Shown: positions 1-8,174 of the stretch, one piece after another | Layout: the number at the start of each line of letters is the position of its first letter | Numbering within the stretch: position 1 is the stretch's first letter | NCBI GenBank assembly: GCA_040269895.1 | Contig: CP158568.1 | Coordinates: forward strand, 3,070,716-3,134,715 | DNA: 64,000 bases | Source of the DNA: Ancalomicrobiaceae bacterium S20 | GTDB taxonomy: Bacteria > Pseudomonadota > Alphaproteobacteria > Rhizobiales > Ancalomicrobiaceae | Reading direction: 5' to 3' | The notes under the pieces: generated by a model | The model's input: only the letters and a program-made list of their open reading frames with translations | What the model was told of the DNA's origin: nothing | Database searches by the model: none | Translations under genes and position numbers: made by a program

Positions 1-1
1 T

Positions 2-565
2 GCCCGACCGGTCGTGGTGGCGCCGTATCAGGCGCCGGCCGCGGCCGCGCCGGCCAACCCCGGCTACCAGCGCCAGGCCGCGATCGACCCGGCCGCGAGC
101 CGCCGGTCGCAGCGCGAGCCGGATCCGAAGTTCCTGCCCACGGTGATCGACTACACCGGCCCGCAGAAGCCGGGCACGATCATCGTCAACACCGAGGAAC
201 GCTATCTCTATCTGGTCGAGGAAGGCGGCAAGGCGCGGCGCTACGGCGTCGGCGTCGGGCGGCCCGGCTTCCAGTGGGCGGGCGAACACCGCGTCACCCG
301 CAAGGCCGAGTGGCCGGACTGGACGCCGCCGGCCGCCATGCTGAAGCGCCAGCCGCATCTGCCGCGCCACATGGACGGCGGCCCGAACAACCCGCTCGGC
401 GCCCGTGCCCTCTACCTCGGCTCGACCGAATACCGCATCCACGGCTCCAACGAGCCCTGGACCATCGGCCAGTCGGTCTCCTCGGGCTGCATCCGCATGC
501 GCAACGAGGACGTCACCGATCTCTACGGCCGCGTGAAGGTCGGCACCAAGGTGATCGTGATCTGA
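2..565 (+). CDS. L,D-transpeptidase (YkuD/ErfK family), 5' end outside window
   Basis: Likely periplasmic enzyme that makes 3-3 cross-links in peptidoglycan or attaches proteins to it. The reading frame is open to the window edge, so the N-terminus and any signal peptide are missing; the first in-window start codon is a GTG at 14, which need not be the real start. Counting from that GTG, the YkuD domain covers about residues 55-183. The catalytic signature is visible as HGSN (His143) followed by SSGCIRM with the nucleophile Cys159. The N-terminal part is Ala/Pro-rich, as in the linkers of rhizobial family members. The family assignment is firm; substrate and physiological role are inferred. 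Confidence 0.9.
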   Translation, partial: ARPVVVAPYQAPAAAAPANPGYQRQAAIDPAASRRSQREPDPKFLPTVIDYTGPQKPGTIIVNTEERYLYLVEEGGKARRYGVGVGRPGFQWAGEHRVTRKAEWPDWTPPAAMLKRQPHLPRHMDGGPNNPLGARALYLGSTEYRIHGSNEPWTIGQSVSSGCIRMRNEDVTDLYGRVKVGTKVIVI

Positions 566-666
566 GATCCAAGAATCCGGCCGGCGCGCGGATCCACGCT
601 CGCCGGCGTCCGCTCGGCCGTTTCGGCGACACGGTCGGGTGGTGAGCGGTTCACCGCCCCGTCCTT

Positions 667-1227
667 TCAGCCGGCCGGCCGACGGTGCAGATCCGGCGCG
701 GCCTCGACCGGCAGCGGTGTGCCCTGCCCTTCTCCGAGCGGGCGCTGCATCAGCACGCTGTCGACCCAGCGGCCGAACTTGAAGCCGATCGCGGTCATGC
801 GCCCGACCTCGACGAAGCCGCAGGCGGCATGCAGGCCGATCGAGGCGGCGTTGCCGCTGTCGCCAATCACCGCGATCATCTGGCGGTAGCCGAGCGCGGT
901 GCAGTCGCTAACGAGGCGCTCGATCAGCAGGCGCCCGACGCCGCGGCCCCGCGCGGCCTCGGCGACATAGACCGAATTCTCGACCGTGAAGCGATAGGCG
1001 GGACGCGTGCGATAGGCGCTCGCATAGGCGTAGCCGAGGCATTCGTCGCCCTCGACCGCGACGATATGCGGGTAGCCGGCCGCCAGAACGGCAGCCCGGC
1101 GCCGGGCCATTTCGGCCACGCCGGGCGGATCGACTTCGAAGGAGGCGAGACCGGTCAGCACGGCCCGGTCGTAGATGGCGGCAATAGCCGGAATGTCGGC
1201 CTCGACCGACGGTCTCAATGCGATCAT
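667..1227 (-). CDS. GNAT N-acetyltransferase, phosphinothricin acetyltransferase-like
   Basis: A 186-residue single-domain acetyl-CoA-dependent N-acetyltransferase. The acetyl-CoA binding motif A is clear (ENSVYV then RGRGVGRLL, about residues 83-101), followed by motif B with HAACGF near 133-138. The overall pattern (RPSVEADIPAIAAIYD start, ASFE near 28-31, YAYASAYRTRPAYR near 66-79) is that of the Pat/Bar (phosphinothricin/methionine sulfone acetyltransferase) group. In vivo substrates of this group are usually unknown small amines. It is transcribed toward the L,D-transpeptidase (convergent) and starts 22 bases downstream of the DUF2189 gene, with which it may be co-transcribed. About 20 C-terminal residues after QRPL are variable. 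Confidence 0.85.
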   Translation of the reverse strand: MIALRPSVEADIPAIAAIYDRAVLTGLASFEVDPPGVAEMARRRAAVLAAGYPHIVAVEGDECLGYAYASAYRTRPAYRFTVENSVYVAEAARGRGVGRLLIERLVSDCTALGYRQMIAVIGDSGNAASIGLHAACGFVEVGRMTAIGFKFGRWVDSVLMQRPLGEGQGTPLPVEAAPDLHRRPAG

Positions 1228-1249
1228 TCCGGCTCAAACCTCGGGCGGA

Positions 1250-2065
1250 TCAGGATTCGACCGCCCGACGATAGACGTGCCAAGTCGCATGGCCAAGCAG
1301 CGGCAGCACGAAGAACAGGCCGAGGAACATCGGCAGGATGGCGATTGCGAGCATGGCCGCTATGAAAATCGCCCAGCCGGCCATCGGGCCGGGGCTCGCC
1401 ACCACCGCGCGGATCGAGGTGATCATGGCAGTGACGAAATCGACGTCGCGGTCGATCAGCATCGGATAGGACACGCAGCTGACCGCGAACAGGACCGCGG
1501 AGATCAGCGCGCCGACCAGATTGCCGACCAGCAGGAAGGCGATGCCCTGCGGGGTGGAGACCACCGCGCTGAGAAAATCGCCGAACTCGACCGGACGGAC
1601 GCCGAAGAACAGCGCGTAGATGAAGCCGGCGGCATAGACCCAGCCGATCAGGCCGAACACCGCGACCAGCGCCATGTAGCCGAGTTCACGGCCGCCGTGG
1701 TGCGGGATGGCGGCGAGCACGCGATCCCAGGTCGGCGTCTCGCCGCGCTCGAGCAGGCGGCTGACCTCGTAGAGCGCGACCGCGACGAGCGGGGCGATCA
1801 GCGCGAAGCCGGCGGCGAGCGGGTAGACCAGAAAGCCGAGATCGAGACTGGTCGCCGTCTCGAAGATGGTGATGCCGCCGACGGCATAGATGCCGCCGAA
1901 GATCAAGCCGAAGGTCGGCGCGGCACGGAAGTCTCGCATGCCCGCGGAGAGCGCGGCCGAAATGTCGTCGACAGTCAGCGCCCGGACCTTCGGCCCGGAA
2001 TCAATCGATTTAACGTCTGAGTTAATCGATTTAATTCCGCGATGATCGCCGGCAAATCCAGACAT
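1250..2065 (-). CDS. DUF2189 multi-pass inner-membrane protein
   Basis: A 271-residue predicted integral membrane protein with about six hydrophobic segments (roughly residues 52-73, 75-100, 128-152, 170-197, 225-250 and a final short one). The sequence matches the DUF2189 pattern: cytoplasmic N-terminus, then RDFRAAPTFGLIFGGIYAVGG and a ...CVSYPMLIDRD loop. Function is unknown; such proteins are sometimes mislabelled cytochrome c oxidase subunit I. The N-terminal 25 residues contain a small internal duplication (KSINS / KSIDS) encoded by two copies of an A+T-rich 11-mer near 2003-2013 and 2024-2034, so the true start could be a little downstream. Confidence 0.75.
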   Translation of the reverse strand: MSGFAGDHRGIKSINSDVKSIDSGPKVRALTVDDISAALSAGMRDFRAAPTFGLIFGGIYAVGGITIFETATSLDLGFLVYPLAAGFALIAPLVAVALYEVSRLLERGETPTWDRVLAAIPHHGGRELGYMALVAVFGLIGWVYAAGFIYALFFGVRPVEFGDFLSAVVSTPQGIAFLLVGNLVGALISAVLFAVSCVSYPMLIDRDVDFVTAMITSIRAVVASPGPMAGWAIFIAAMLAIAILPMFLGLFFVLPLLGHATWHVYRRAVES

Positions 2066-2214
2066 GTCTTCCTCCTGATCGCCGTTGAGGTGACGACCTA
2101 GTGTTTCCTCTTATGCGGCAGAGTGACACGTTTGCTCGCTTTGGCAAGCCGGAATGTTTGCGCTCGGGGATCATCCCGATGACGTTGCAACCGTTCTCGC
2201 CCGATCGGCGGGGC

Positions 2215-3537
2215 TCAGCCGCGCGGATCCGGACCGCCCCAGGCCCAGTCCAGGAGTTCGACCGTGTGCAGGATCGGCGTATCCGTCCCGGTCGCGAGCT
2301 GCGTCATGCAGCCGATGTTGCCGGCCGCGATCAGATCGGGCGCGGCGCGCGCGATGTTATCGAGCTTGCGATCGCGCAGGCGGGTGGCGAGTTCGGGCTG
2401 CAGGATGTTGTAGGTGCCGGCCGAGCCGCAGCAGAGGTGCCCCTCGGGCGGATCCTTGACCACGAAACCGGCCTTGGCGAGCAGGTCCTTCGGCGCGTGG
2501 GTGATCTTCTGGCCGTGCTGCATCGAGCAGGCCGAGTGATAGGCGACCGTCAGCCCCCCGGCGATCTCGGGCGCGACCACCGGCTCCGGCAGGTCGAGGC
2601 CGGCGAGGAACTCGGTGATGTCCTTCGCCAGCGCCGAGACCGCGGCCGCCTTGTCCTTCAGCGCCGCGTCGTCGCGGAACATGAAGCCGTAGTCCTTGAT
2701 CGTCGTGCCGCAGCCCGAGGCGGTGACGATGACCGCGTCGAGACCGGCGCCGCCGCCCTCGCGCGTCTCGCGCCACCAGCGTTCGATGGCATCGGCGGCG
2801 CGGGCGTGGGCGCCGTGCTCGCGACCCATGTGGTGCTCGAGCGAGCCGCAGCAGCCCTCGCCGGCGACCACGACCTCGATGCCGAGCCTCGTCAGCAGCC
2901 GGACCGTCGCCTCGTTGATCTCCGGCCGCAGCACCGGCTGGGCGCAGCCGGTCAGGAGCGCGACGCGGGCGCGCGGCTTCGCGGTCCCGGCCGGCCGGTG
3001 GCTGCCGGGCCGCTCCAACCGCGAGCGGCCGGCGAGGCGGTTCGGCGCGAGCCGCAGCATGGCGGCGAGCTTCGGGCCGATCCGCGGCACGTGTTTCAAG
3101 ACCGGCGCGGCGAGCCGGCCATAGAAGGCGCCGAGCAGCGCCAGCCGGAACCGGCCGCGATGCGGCAGCACGTTGGCGAGCAGGCCTCGCATCAGCCGGT
3201 CGGCGAGCGGGCGCCGATAGGTGCGCTCGATATGGACGCGCGCATGGTCGACCAGATGCATGTAGTGCACACCTGAGGGGCAGGTCGTCATGCACGACAG
3301 GCAGGAGAGGCAGCGATCGACATGCTTGACCGTCTCGGCGTCGGCCGGCCGGTCGTTCTCGAGCATGTCCTTGATCAGGTAGATGCGACCGCGCGGGCTG
3401 TCGAGTTCGTCGCCGAGCAGCGCGAAGGTCGGGCAGGTGGCCGTGCAAAAGCCGCAATGCACGCACTTGCGCAGGATCTTCTCGGCTTCGGCGGTCGCCG
3501 GATCGGCCAGTTGCGCGAGGGAGAAAGAGGTCCGCAT
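2215..3537 (-). CDS. glcF: glycolate oxidase iron-sulfur subunit GlcF
   Basis: Iron-sulfur subunit of the membrane-associated GlcDEF complex, which oxidises glycolate (often also D-lactate) and passes electrons to quinone. The 440-residue protein has two 4Fe-4S motifs (Cys25/28/31/35 in CVHCGFCTATCP and Cys76/79/82/86 in CLSCLSCMTTCP). Two CCG-type domains follow, with CCG and SGCG patterns, HSACSM, and a C-terminal CCGSAGTYNI. Length and order match E. coli GlcF. It is the last gene of glcDEF on the minus strand, 7 bases after glcE. Confidence 0.95.
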   Translation of the reverse strand: MRTSFSLAQLADPATAEAEKILRKCVHCGFCTATCPTFALLGDELDSPRGRIYLIKDMLENDRPADAETVKHVDRCLSCLSCMTTCPSGVHYMHLVDHARVHIERTYRRPLADRLMRGLLANVLPHRGRFRLALLGAFYGRLAAPVLKHVPRIGPKLAAMLRLAPNRLAGRSRLERPGSHRPAGTAKPRARVALLTGCAQPVLRPEINEATVRLLTRLGIEVVVAGEGCCGSLEHHMGREHGAHARAADAIERWWRETREGGGAGLDAVIVTASGCGTTIKDYGFMFRDDAALKDKAAAVSALAKDITEFLAGLDLPEPVVAPEIAGGLTVAYHSACSMQHGQKITHAPKDLLAKAGFVVKDPPEGHLCCGSAGTYNILQPELATRLRDRKLDNIARAAPDLIAAGNIGCMTQLATGTDTPILHTVELLDWAWGGPDPRG

Positions 3538-3544
3538 CGGTCGC

Positions 3545-4789
3545 TCAGTTGCTCGCCGCCATGCGGCCGGGATTGAGGATGGTCTCGGGATCGAAGGCTT
3601 GGCGCACGCGGGCCGACAGCGCGGCGAGCGCCGCGGACTGCGGCTCGAACACCGCCACCGTCGCCCGAACCGCGGCCGGGGCGCGGACCAACGTCGCGTG
3701 ACCGCCGCCGGCCGCGCGGACCGCGGCGCGCACGATCGCGGCGCCGGCGTCCGGCGTGTCGGCCGGCACGGCGAGCCAGACGAGGCCGCCCTGCCAATCG
3801 TAGAACGCCTCCGCGCCCGGCAGCCGAGCCCGGACCGCGGCGACGGCGACAGCGCCGGCCATCGGGGCGAGCGACAGGCGCCAGAGCAAGGGCGCGGTGT
3901 CCTCGGTTGCGCCGGCCGTCGGCCAGAACGGCCGCACGTCGCGGATCGCCGTCCAGAGCCGCTTCGATGGTTCCTCGGCGAGGCGGGCGACGGTTCCGAA
4001 CGGCGCGAGCAGCTTCGACAGGCGGTCGGCGCGCTCGGCGACCGAGACCGGGATGCCTTCGAGGCGCAGACAGGTCGCGGCGCGGCCGAGGCCCGCGACC
4101 TCGGCGATACCGGCCGCCGCCGGGGCCGGCAGATGCGCGGCGGCGGAAACCTCGGTCGGCGACCCCATCGCCGCGCTCATCGCCTCGGCCGCACGGGCAT
4201 CGTCGAGACCGGCGACGATGATGGTCGTGCTGGTCTCGGGGCGCGGCAGGATCTTGCAGGTGATCGAGGTCAGCACGCCGAGTGTGCCATGGGCGCCGGT
4301 CAGCAGCTTGGCGAGATCGTAGCCGGTGACGTTCTTCACCACCCGGCCGCCGGACTTGAATACCTCGCCGCCGCCCGTCACCGCCGTGATGCCGAGGATG
4401 TGGTCGCGCGCGGCGCCCTTGGAGAGCCGGCGCGGGCCGGCGATGTTGACGCCGATCGCGCCGCCGAACGTGCCCTGGCCGGCGGGCAGACCATAGAGCG
4501 GGCCGTAGTCGGCCGGCTCGAAGGCGAGTTCCTGGCCATGGGCGGCGGCAAGCGCCTCGATCTCGGCGAGCGGCGTGCCGGGCCCGGCCTGCAGCACGAG
4601 TTCGTCCGGCTCGTAGAGCGCGATGCCGGCGAGCCCGGTCGTGTCGAGCACGGCTGCGGCCTGAACGGGCCGGCCGAGGCCGCGCTTGGTGCCGCGGCCG
4701 ACGACTTCGAGCGGCGTGCGGGCCGCGACCGCGTCGCGGATGATGGCGCGGACCGCGTCGGTCGTCTCCGGGCGATGGTGCTCGGTCAT
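3545..4789 (-). CDS. glcE: glycolate oxidase FAD-binding subunit GlcE
   Basis: Second flavin-type subunit of glycolate oxidase. The 414-residue protein begins MTEHHRPE; the ATG at 4789 was chosen over an upstream extension to 4930, which only reads into the end of glcD. The FAD-binding type 4 fold is seen in LQAGPGTPLAEIEALAA and in the glycine-rich GQGTFGGAIGVNIAGPRR stretch, followed by SGGRVVKNVTGYDLAKL, typical of GlcE. The C-terminus has the family's FDPETILNPGRM ending. It sits between glcD and glcF with 11 and 7 bases of spacing, so the three are one operon. Confidence 0.95.
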   Translation of the reverse strand: MTEHHRPETTDAVRAIIRDAVAARTPLEVVGRGTKRGLGRPVQAAAVLDTTGLAGIALYEPDELVLQAGPGTPLAEIEALAAAHGQELAFEPADYGPLYGLPAGQGTFGGAIGVNIAGPRRLSKGAARDHILGITAVTGGGEVFKSGGRVVKNVTGYDLAKLLTGAHGTLGVLTSITCKILPRPETSTTIIVAGLDDARAAEAMSAAMGSPTEVSAAAHLPAPAAAGIAEVAGLGRAATCLRLEGIPVSVAERADRLSKLLAPFGTVARLAEEPSKRLWTAIRDVRPFWPTAGATEDTAPLLWRLSLAPMAGAVAVAAVRARLPGAEAFYDWQGGLVWLAVPADTPDAGAAIVRAAVRAAGGGHATLVRAPAAVRATVAVFEPQSAALAALSARVRQAFDPETILNPGRMAASN

Positions 4790-4800
4790 GGTCGCCTCGC

Positions 4801-6297
4801 TCAGAACCGCGGCAGATCGGGGAAGCGCGTCGCGCCGGCGTGGACATGCATGCGGCCGAGTTCGGCGCAGCGATGCAGGTTCGGGAACACCTTGCCCGGA
4901 TTGAGCAGGTGGTCCTGGTCGAAGGCGCATTTGAGCCGGATCTGCTGGTCGAGATCGGCTTCGGCGAACATTTCCGGCATCAGGTCGCGCTTCTCGACGC
5001 CGACGCCGTGCTCGCCGGTCAGGACGCCGCCGACCTCGACGCAGAGCCGCAGGATGTCGGCGCCGAAGGCCTCCGCCTTTTCCAACTCGCCGGGGATGTT
5101 GGCGTCGTAGAGGATCAGCGGATGCAGGTTGCCGTCACCGGCGTGGAAGACGTTGGCGCAGCCGAGGCCGTAGTGCTCCGAGAGCTCGCGCATGCGCGCC
5201 AGCACTTTCGGCAGTTCCCGGCGCGGGATCGTGCCGTCCATGCAGTAGTAGTCGGGCGAGATGCGGCCGACGGCCGGGAACGCGGCCTTGCGGCCGGCCC
5301 AGAAGGTCAGGCGCTCGGCGTCGCTGGTCGAGATCCGGCACTCGAAGGCACCGTTCTTCAGCGCGATCGCCTCGACACGCTCGATCAGGTGCGCGACCTC
5401 GACCGGCGGGCCGTCGAGCTCGACGATCATCAGCGCCTCGGCGTCGCGCGGATAGCCGGCGTGGACGAAGTCTTCTGCCGCGTGGATCGCCGGCCGGTCC
5501 ATCATCTCCATGCCGCCCGGAATGATGCCGGCCGCGATGATCTCGGCGACGCACTGGCCGGCCGCCTCGCTCGAATGGAAGCCGATCAGCACCGCGCGCG
5601 CCGATTCCGGGGCGCGCAGCAGCCGGACCGTCACTTCGGTCACGACGCCGAGCAGACCCTCCGAGCCGACGATGACGCCGAGCAGGTCGTAGCCCTCGGC
5701 ATCGAGATGCTTGCCGCCGAGACGGACGATCTCGCCCTCGATGGTGACGAGTTCGACGCCGAGCACGTTGTTGGCGGTCAGGCCGTATTTCAGGCAGTGC
5801 ACGCCGCCGGAATTCTCCGCGACATTGCCGCCGATCGAACAGGCGATCTGCGACGAGGGATCGGGCGCGTAATAGAAGCCGGCGTGTTCGACAGCGCGGG
5901 TGATGCCGAGATTGGTGACGCCCGGCTGCACCACCGCGGCGCGGTTGGCGAAGTCGATGTCGAGCACGCGGTTGAACTTCATCATCGACAGGAGCACGCC
6001 GTCGGCGAGCGGCAGCGCGCCGCCCGACAGCGAGGTACCAGCGCCGCGCGGCACCACGCGGATGCCGTTGGCGTGGCAATACTGCAAGATCGCGGCAACC
6101 TGGGCCGTCGTCTCGGGCAGGACGACGACCATCGGCAACTGCGCATAGGCGGTCAGGCCGTCCGATTCGTAGGGCCGCATGCCGCGTTCGTCGGCAATGA
6201 CGCCCTCGCCCGGCACGATCGCGCGCAAGGCGGCGACGATCTCGGCGCGGCGCGACAGCACCACGGCATTCGGCTCCGGCATGGCGAGAGTGGTCAT
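4801..6297 (-). CDS. glcD: glycolate oxidase catalytic subunit GlcD
   Basis: FAD-linked catalytic subunit that oxidises glycolate to glyoxylate and probably D-lactate to pyruvate. The 498-residue protein starts at MTTLAMPEPN (ATG 6297); the frame extends upstream to 6369, but that part does not resemble the family. FAD-binding type 4 motifs are clear (VVPRGAGTSLSGGALPL, SSQIACSIGGNVAENSGG), as is the C-terminal catalytic region with HAGDGNLHPLILYD and TGEHGVGVEKRDLM. First gene of glcDEF. Divergent from the LysR gene at 6588; a GTGGT-N11-ACCAC palindrome lies 97 bases upstream of the start. Confidence 0.95.
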   Translation of the reverse strand: MTTLAMPEPNAVVLSRRAEIVAALRAIVPGEGVIADERGMRPYESDGLTAYAQLPMVVVLPETTAQVAAILQYCHANGIRVVPRGAGTSLSGGALPLADGVLLSMMKFNRVLDIDFANRAAVVQPGVTNLGITRAVEHAGFYYAPDPSSQIACSIGGNVAENSGGVHCLKYGLTANNVLGVELVTIEGEIVRLGGKHLDAEGYDLLGVIVGSEGLLGVVTEVTVRLLRAPESARAVLIGFHSSEAAGQCVAEIIAAGIIPGGMEMMDRPAIHAAEDFVHAGYPRDAEALMIVELDGPPVEVAHLIERVEAIALKNGAFECRISTSDAERLTFWAGRKAAFPAVGRISPDYYCMDGTIPRRELPKVLARMRELSEHYGLGCANVFHAGDGNLHPLILYDANIPGELEKAEAFGADILRLCVEVGGVLTGEHGVGVEKRDLMPEMFAEADLDQQIRLKCAFDQDHLLNPGKVFPNLHRCAELGRMHVHAGATRFPDLPRF

Positions 6298-6393
6298 GGC
6301 GTCTCGGCCTCGCTTCCCTGGCGATCCAAATCGCGGCCCGCGCCACGATCGGTCGTCTCGTATCGGCATGTCGACTTGCGCGGCACCCTAGCA

Positions 6394-6414
6394 GTGGTCC
6401 GAAATTTTTACCAC
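6394..6414. promoter_or_regulatory. 21-bp palindromic operator candidate, glcD-lysR intergenic
   Basis: GTGGT at 6394-6398 and ACCAC at 6410-6414 are perfect inverted arms around 11 A+T-rich bases. The innermost arm bases give T-N11-A, the classic LysR-type box, in the divergent intergenic region between glcD and a LysR gene. On the reverse strand the site shares about 15 of 21 positions with a palindrome ahead of the gntR-lldEFG operon (9683-9703), so a GntR-family protein is the other candidate binder. Confidence 0.5.
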
Positions 6415-6587
6415 ATCATCCACACAGCCCGGCTGCCCTCGGGGGCCAATCACTTTTTCCGCCACCGGGCATGTTCGGAAGTGATCTTGCCGGCGTTCTC
6501 TTGCGTAGGCGACAGTAAACCGCCGTCGACGATACGGAAGCCGCCTCGGTTTTCCCTCTTCGCCGGCCGCCGCGGAGCAAGGCGAGC

Positions 6588-7538
6588 ATGAGCGAATTCG
6601 TGGATATGGAGATCTTCGCCCGGGTCGTCGGCGCCGGATCGATGTCGGCGGCCGGGCGTGAGATGGGCCTCTCACCCGCCGTTGTGTCGAAGCGCCTGCG
6701 CCGGCTCGAGGACCGGCTCGGCACGCGCCTGCTCCAACGCACGACCCGGCAGATCTCGCTGACCGAGGCCGGCCAGGGCTTCTACGAGCGGGTGGTGGCG
6801 ATTCTCGCCTCGATCGACGAGGCCGAAGCGTTCGTGTCGCGCCGCTCGGCGCTCGCCCACGGCACGCTCAAGATCTCCGCGCCGACCTCGTTCGGACGCC
6901 TGCACATCGCGCCGCATCTCGGGCCGTTCCTGAAGCAGAACCCCGACCTCGCCGTGCATCTCGATCTCGACGACGCCTTCGTCGACATTGTCGGCAATGG
7001 CTTCGATCTCGCCATCCGCATTGCCGAGCTGTCCGATTCGAGTCTGGTCGCGCGACGGCTGGCGCCGATCCACCGGGTGCTCTGCGCGACGCCGGAGTAT
7101 ATCGCCGAGCGCGGCGTGCCGCGCACGGTCGACGACCTCGCCGGCCACGTCTGCCTCGCCGCGGCACCGCAGGATCATTGGCGCCTCGAAGGACCGGCCG
7201 GCGCGGTGGCGTTCAGGCCGGTCGGGCCGATCCACACCAATTCGAGCGAGGTCGTGCGCGAGGCCCTGCTCTCCGGCCTCGGGATCGCGCTGCGTTCGAC
7301 CTGGGACATCGGCCCGGAACTCGCGGCCGGGCGGCTGGTCGTGGTCATGCCGGGCTACCGGGCCTCGCGCCATGTCGCGGTCCACGCCGTCTACCCGACC
7401 CGACGCTTCCTGCCGGCCAAGGTGCGGGTGTTCATCGATTATCTGGCCCAGCTCTATGGCCCCCAGCCCTACTGGGACCGCGGCCTCGATCACCTTTTGT
7501 TGTCGGGGAACAACGAGCAATCCACCGCCGCCGAATAG
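6588..7538 (+). CDS. LysR family transcriptional regulator
   Basis: A 316-residue LysR-type regulator. The N-terminal winged helix (residues about 1-62: MEIFARVVGAGSMSAAGREMG, SPAVVSKRLRRLE, GTRLLQRTTR) is followed by a PBP2-type effector domain of the CrgA/AaeR-like subgroup (about 90-295). It diverges from glcDEF, and a T-N11-A palindrome lies between them, so control of glycolate/D-lactate oxidation and of itself is the simplest reading; this is inference from position. The 290-base gap upstream contains no other gene that I can see. Confidence 0.9.
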   Translation: MSEFVDMEIFARVVGAGSMSAAGREMGLSPAVVSKRLRRLEDRLGTRLLQRTTRQISLTEAGQGFYERVVAILASIDEAEAFVSRRSALAHGTLKISAPTSFGRLHIAPHLGPFLKQNPDLAVHLDLDDAFVDIVGNGFDLAIRIAELSDSSLVARRLAPIHRVLCATPEYIAERGVPRTVDDLAGHVCLAAAPQDHWRLEGPAGAVAFRPVGPIHTNSSEVVREALLSGLGIALRSTWDIGPELAAGRLVVVMPGYRASRHVAVHAVYPTRRFLPAKVRVFIDYLAQLYGPQPYWDRGLDHLLLSGNNEQSTAAE

Positions 7539-7683
7539 TCTAAGGTAGGGGTGCGCCCGGCTGCTGCGAATTGTCGCGTGGGTCGGGCGGGCTCCGTTTT
7601 CGTGCTATCTAGCGATCGCGTGAGAACAGGGACGTCGGGCGAAACAACAACGTCCCATCCGTCAACGCCTACGGGAGTGAACT

Positions 7684-8076
7684 ATGAAGAAGGTTGTCGT
7701 TCTGGCCGCGCTCGGGTTCGTGGCCATGGCCGGTCAGGCTTTCGCGGCCGGCAATGCCGGCGACGGCGAGAAGGTCTTCAACAAGTGCAAGGCCTGCCAT
7801 GCCGTCGGCGAAGGCGCCGCGAACAAGGTCGGTCCGGAGCTGAACGGTATCATCGGCCGCCCGAAGGCCAGCATCGCCGCCTACACCGGCTATTCGGCCG
7901 GCCTGAAGGCCAAGGGCGGTGACTGGACCGAAGCCGATCTGACCACCTGGCTGAAGAACCCGAAGGCCTATGTCGCCGACACCAAGATGTCGTTCGTGGG
8001 CCTGAACAAGGACCAGGACATCGAGGACGTGATCGCCTACCTCGGCCAGTTCGGCGCGGACGGCAAGAAGAAGTGA
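7684..8076 (+). CDS. periplasmic class I cytochrome c (c2 type)
   Basis: Small soluble monoheme electron carrier. The 130-residue precursor has a Sec signal peptide (MKKVVVLAALGFVAMAGQAFA, cleavage near residue 21-22), the haem motif CKACH (Cys35, Cys38, His39) and a likely axial Met102 in DTKMSFVGL, the arrangement of mitochondrial-type cytochrome c2/c550. It would shuttle electrons between the bc1 complex and an oxidase. A good ribosome site (GGGAGTG) precedes ATG 7684 and a strong terminator follows, so it is probably monocistronic. The 5' region carries an inverted repeat (GGGACGT 7629-7635 / ACGTCCC 7650-7656) of unknown meaning. Confidence 0.93.
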   Translation: MKKVVVLAALGFVAMAGQAFAAGNAGDGEKVFNKCKACHAVGEGAANKVGPELNGIIGRPKASIAAYTGYSAGLKAKGGDWTEADLTTWLKNPKAYVADTKMSFVGLNKDQDIEDVIAYLGQFGADGKKK

Positions 8077-8100
8077 TCTGCGCGAACGCGTGATCCGAGG

Positions 8101-8133
8101 AAGGCCGGGCCGCAAGCCCGGCCTTCTTGTTTC
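8101..8133 (+). terminator. rho-independent terminator of the cytochrome c gene
   Basis: A perfect 10-bp stem (AAGGCCGGGC 8101-8110 with GCCCGGCCTT 8116-8125) and a 5-base loop are followed by a T-rich tail (CTTGTTTC), 24 bases after the cytochrome c stop codon. Confidence 0.85.
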
Positions 8134-8174
8134 AGGAAGGGCGTTCCGGGATGCGGCCGCGCGGCCGCATCCGA

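Noticed and set aside
4840-6591. 583-residue plus-strand ORF across glcD
   Set aside because: Antisense of glcD, no family features, runs into the LysR promoter.
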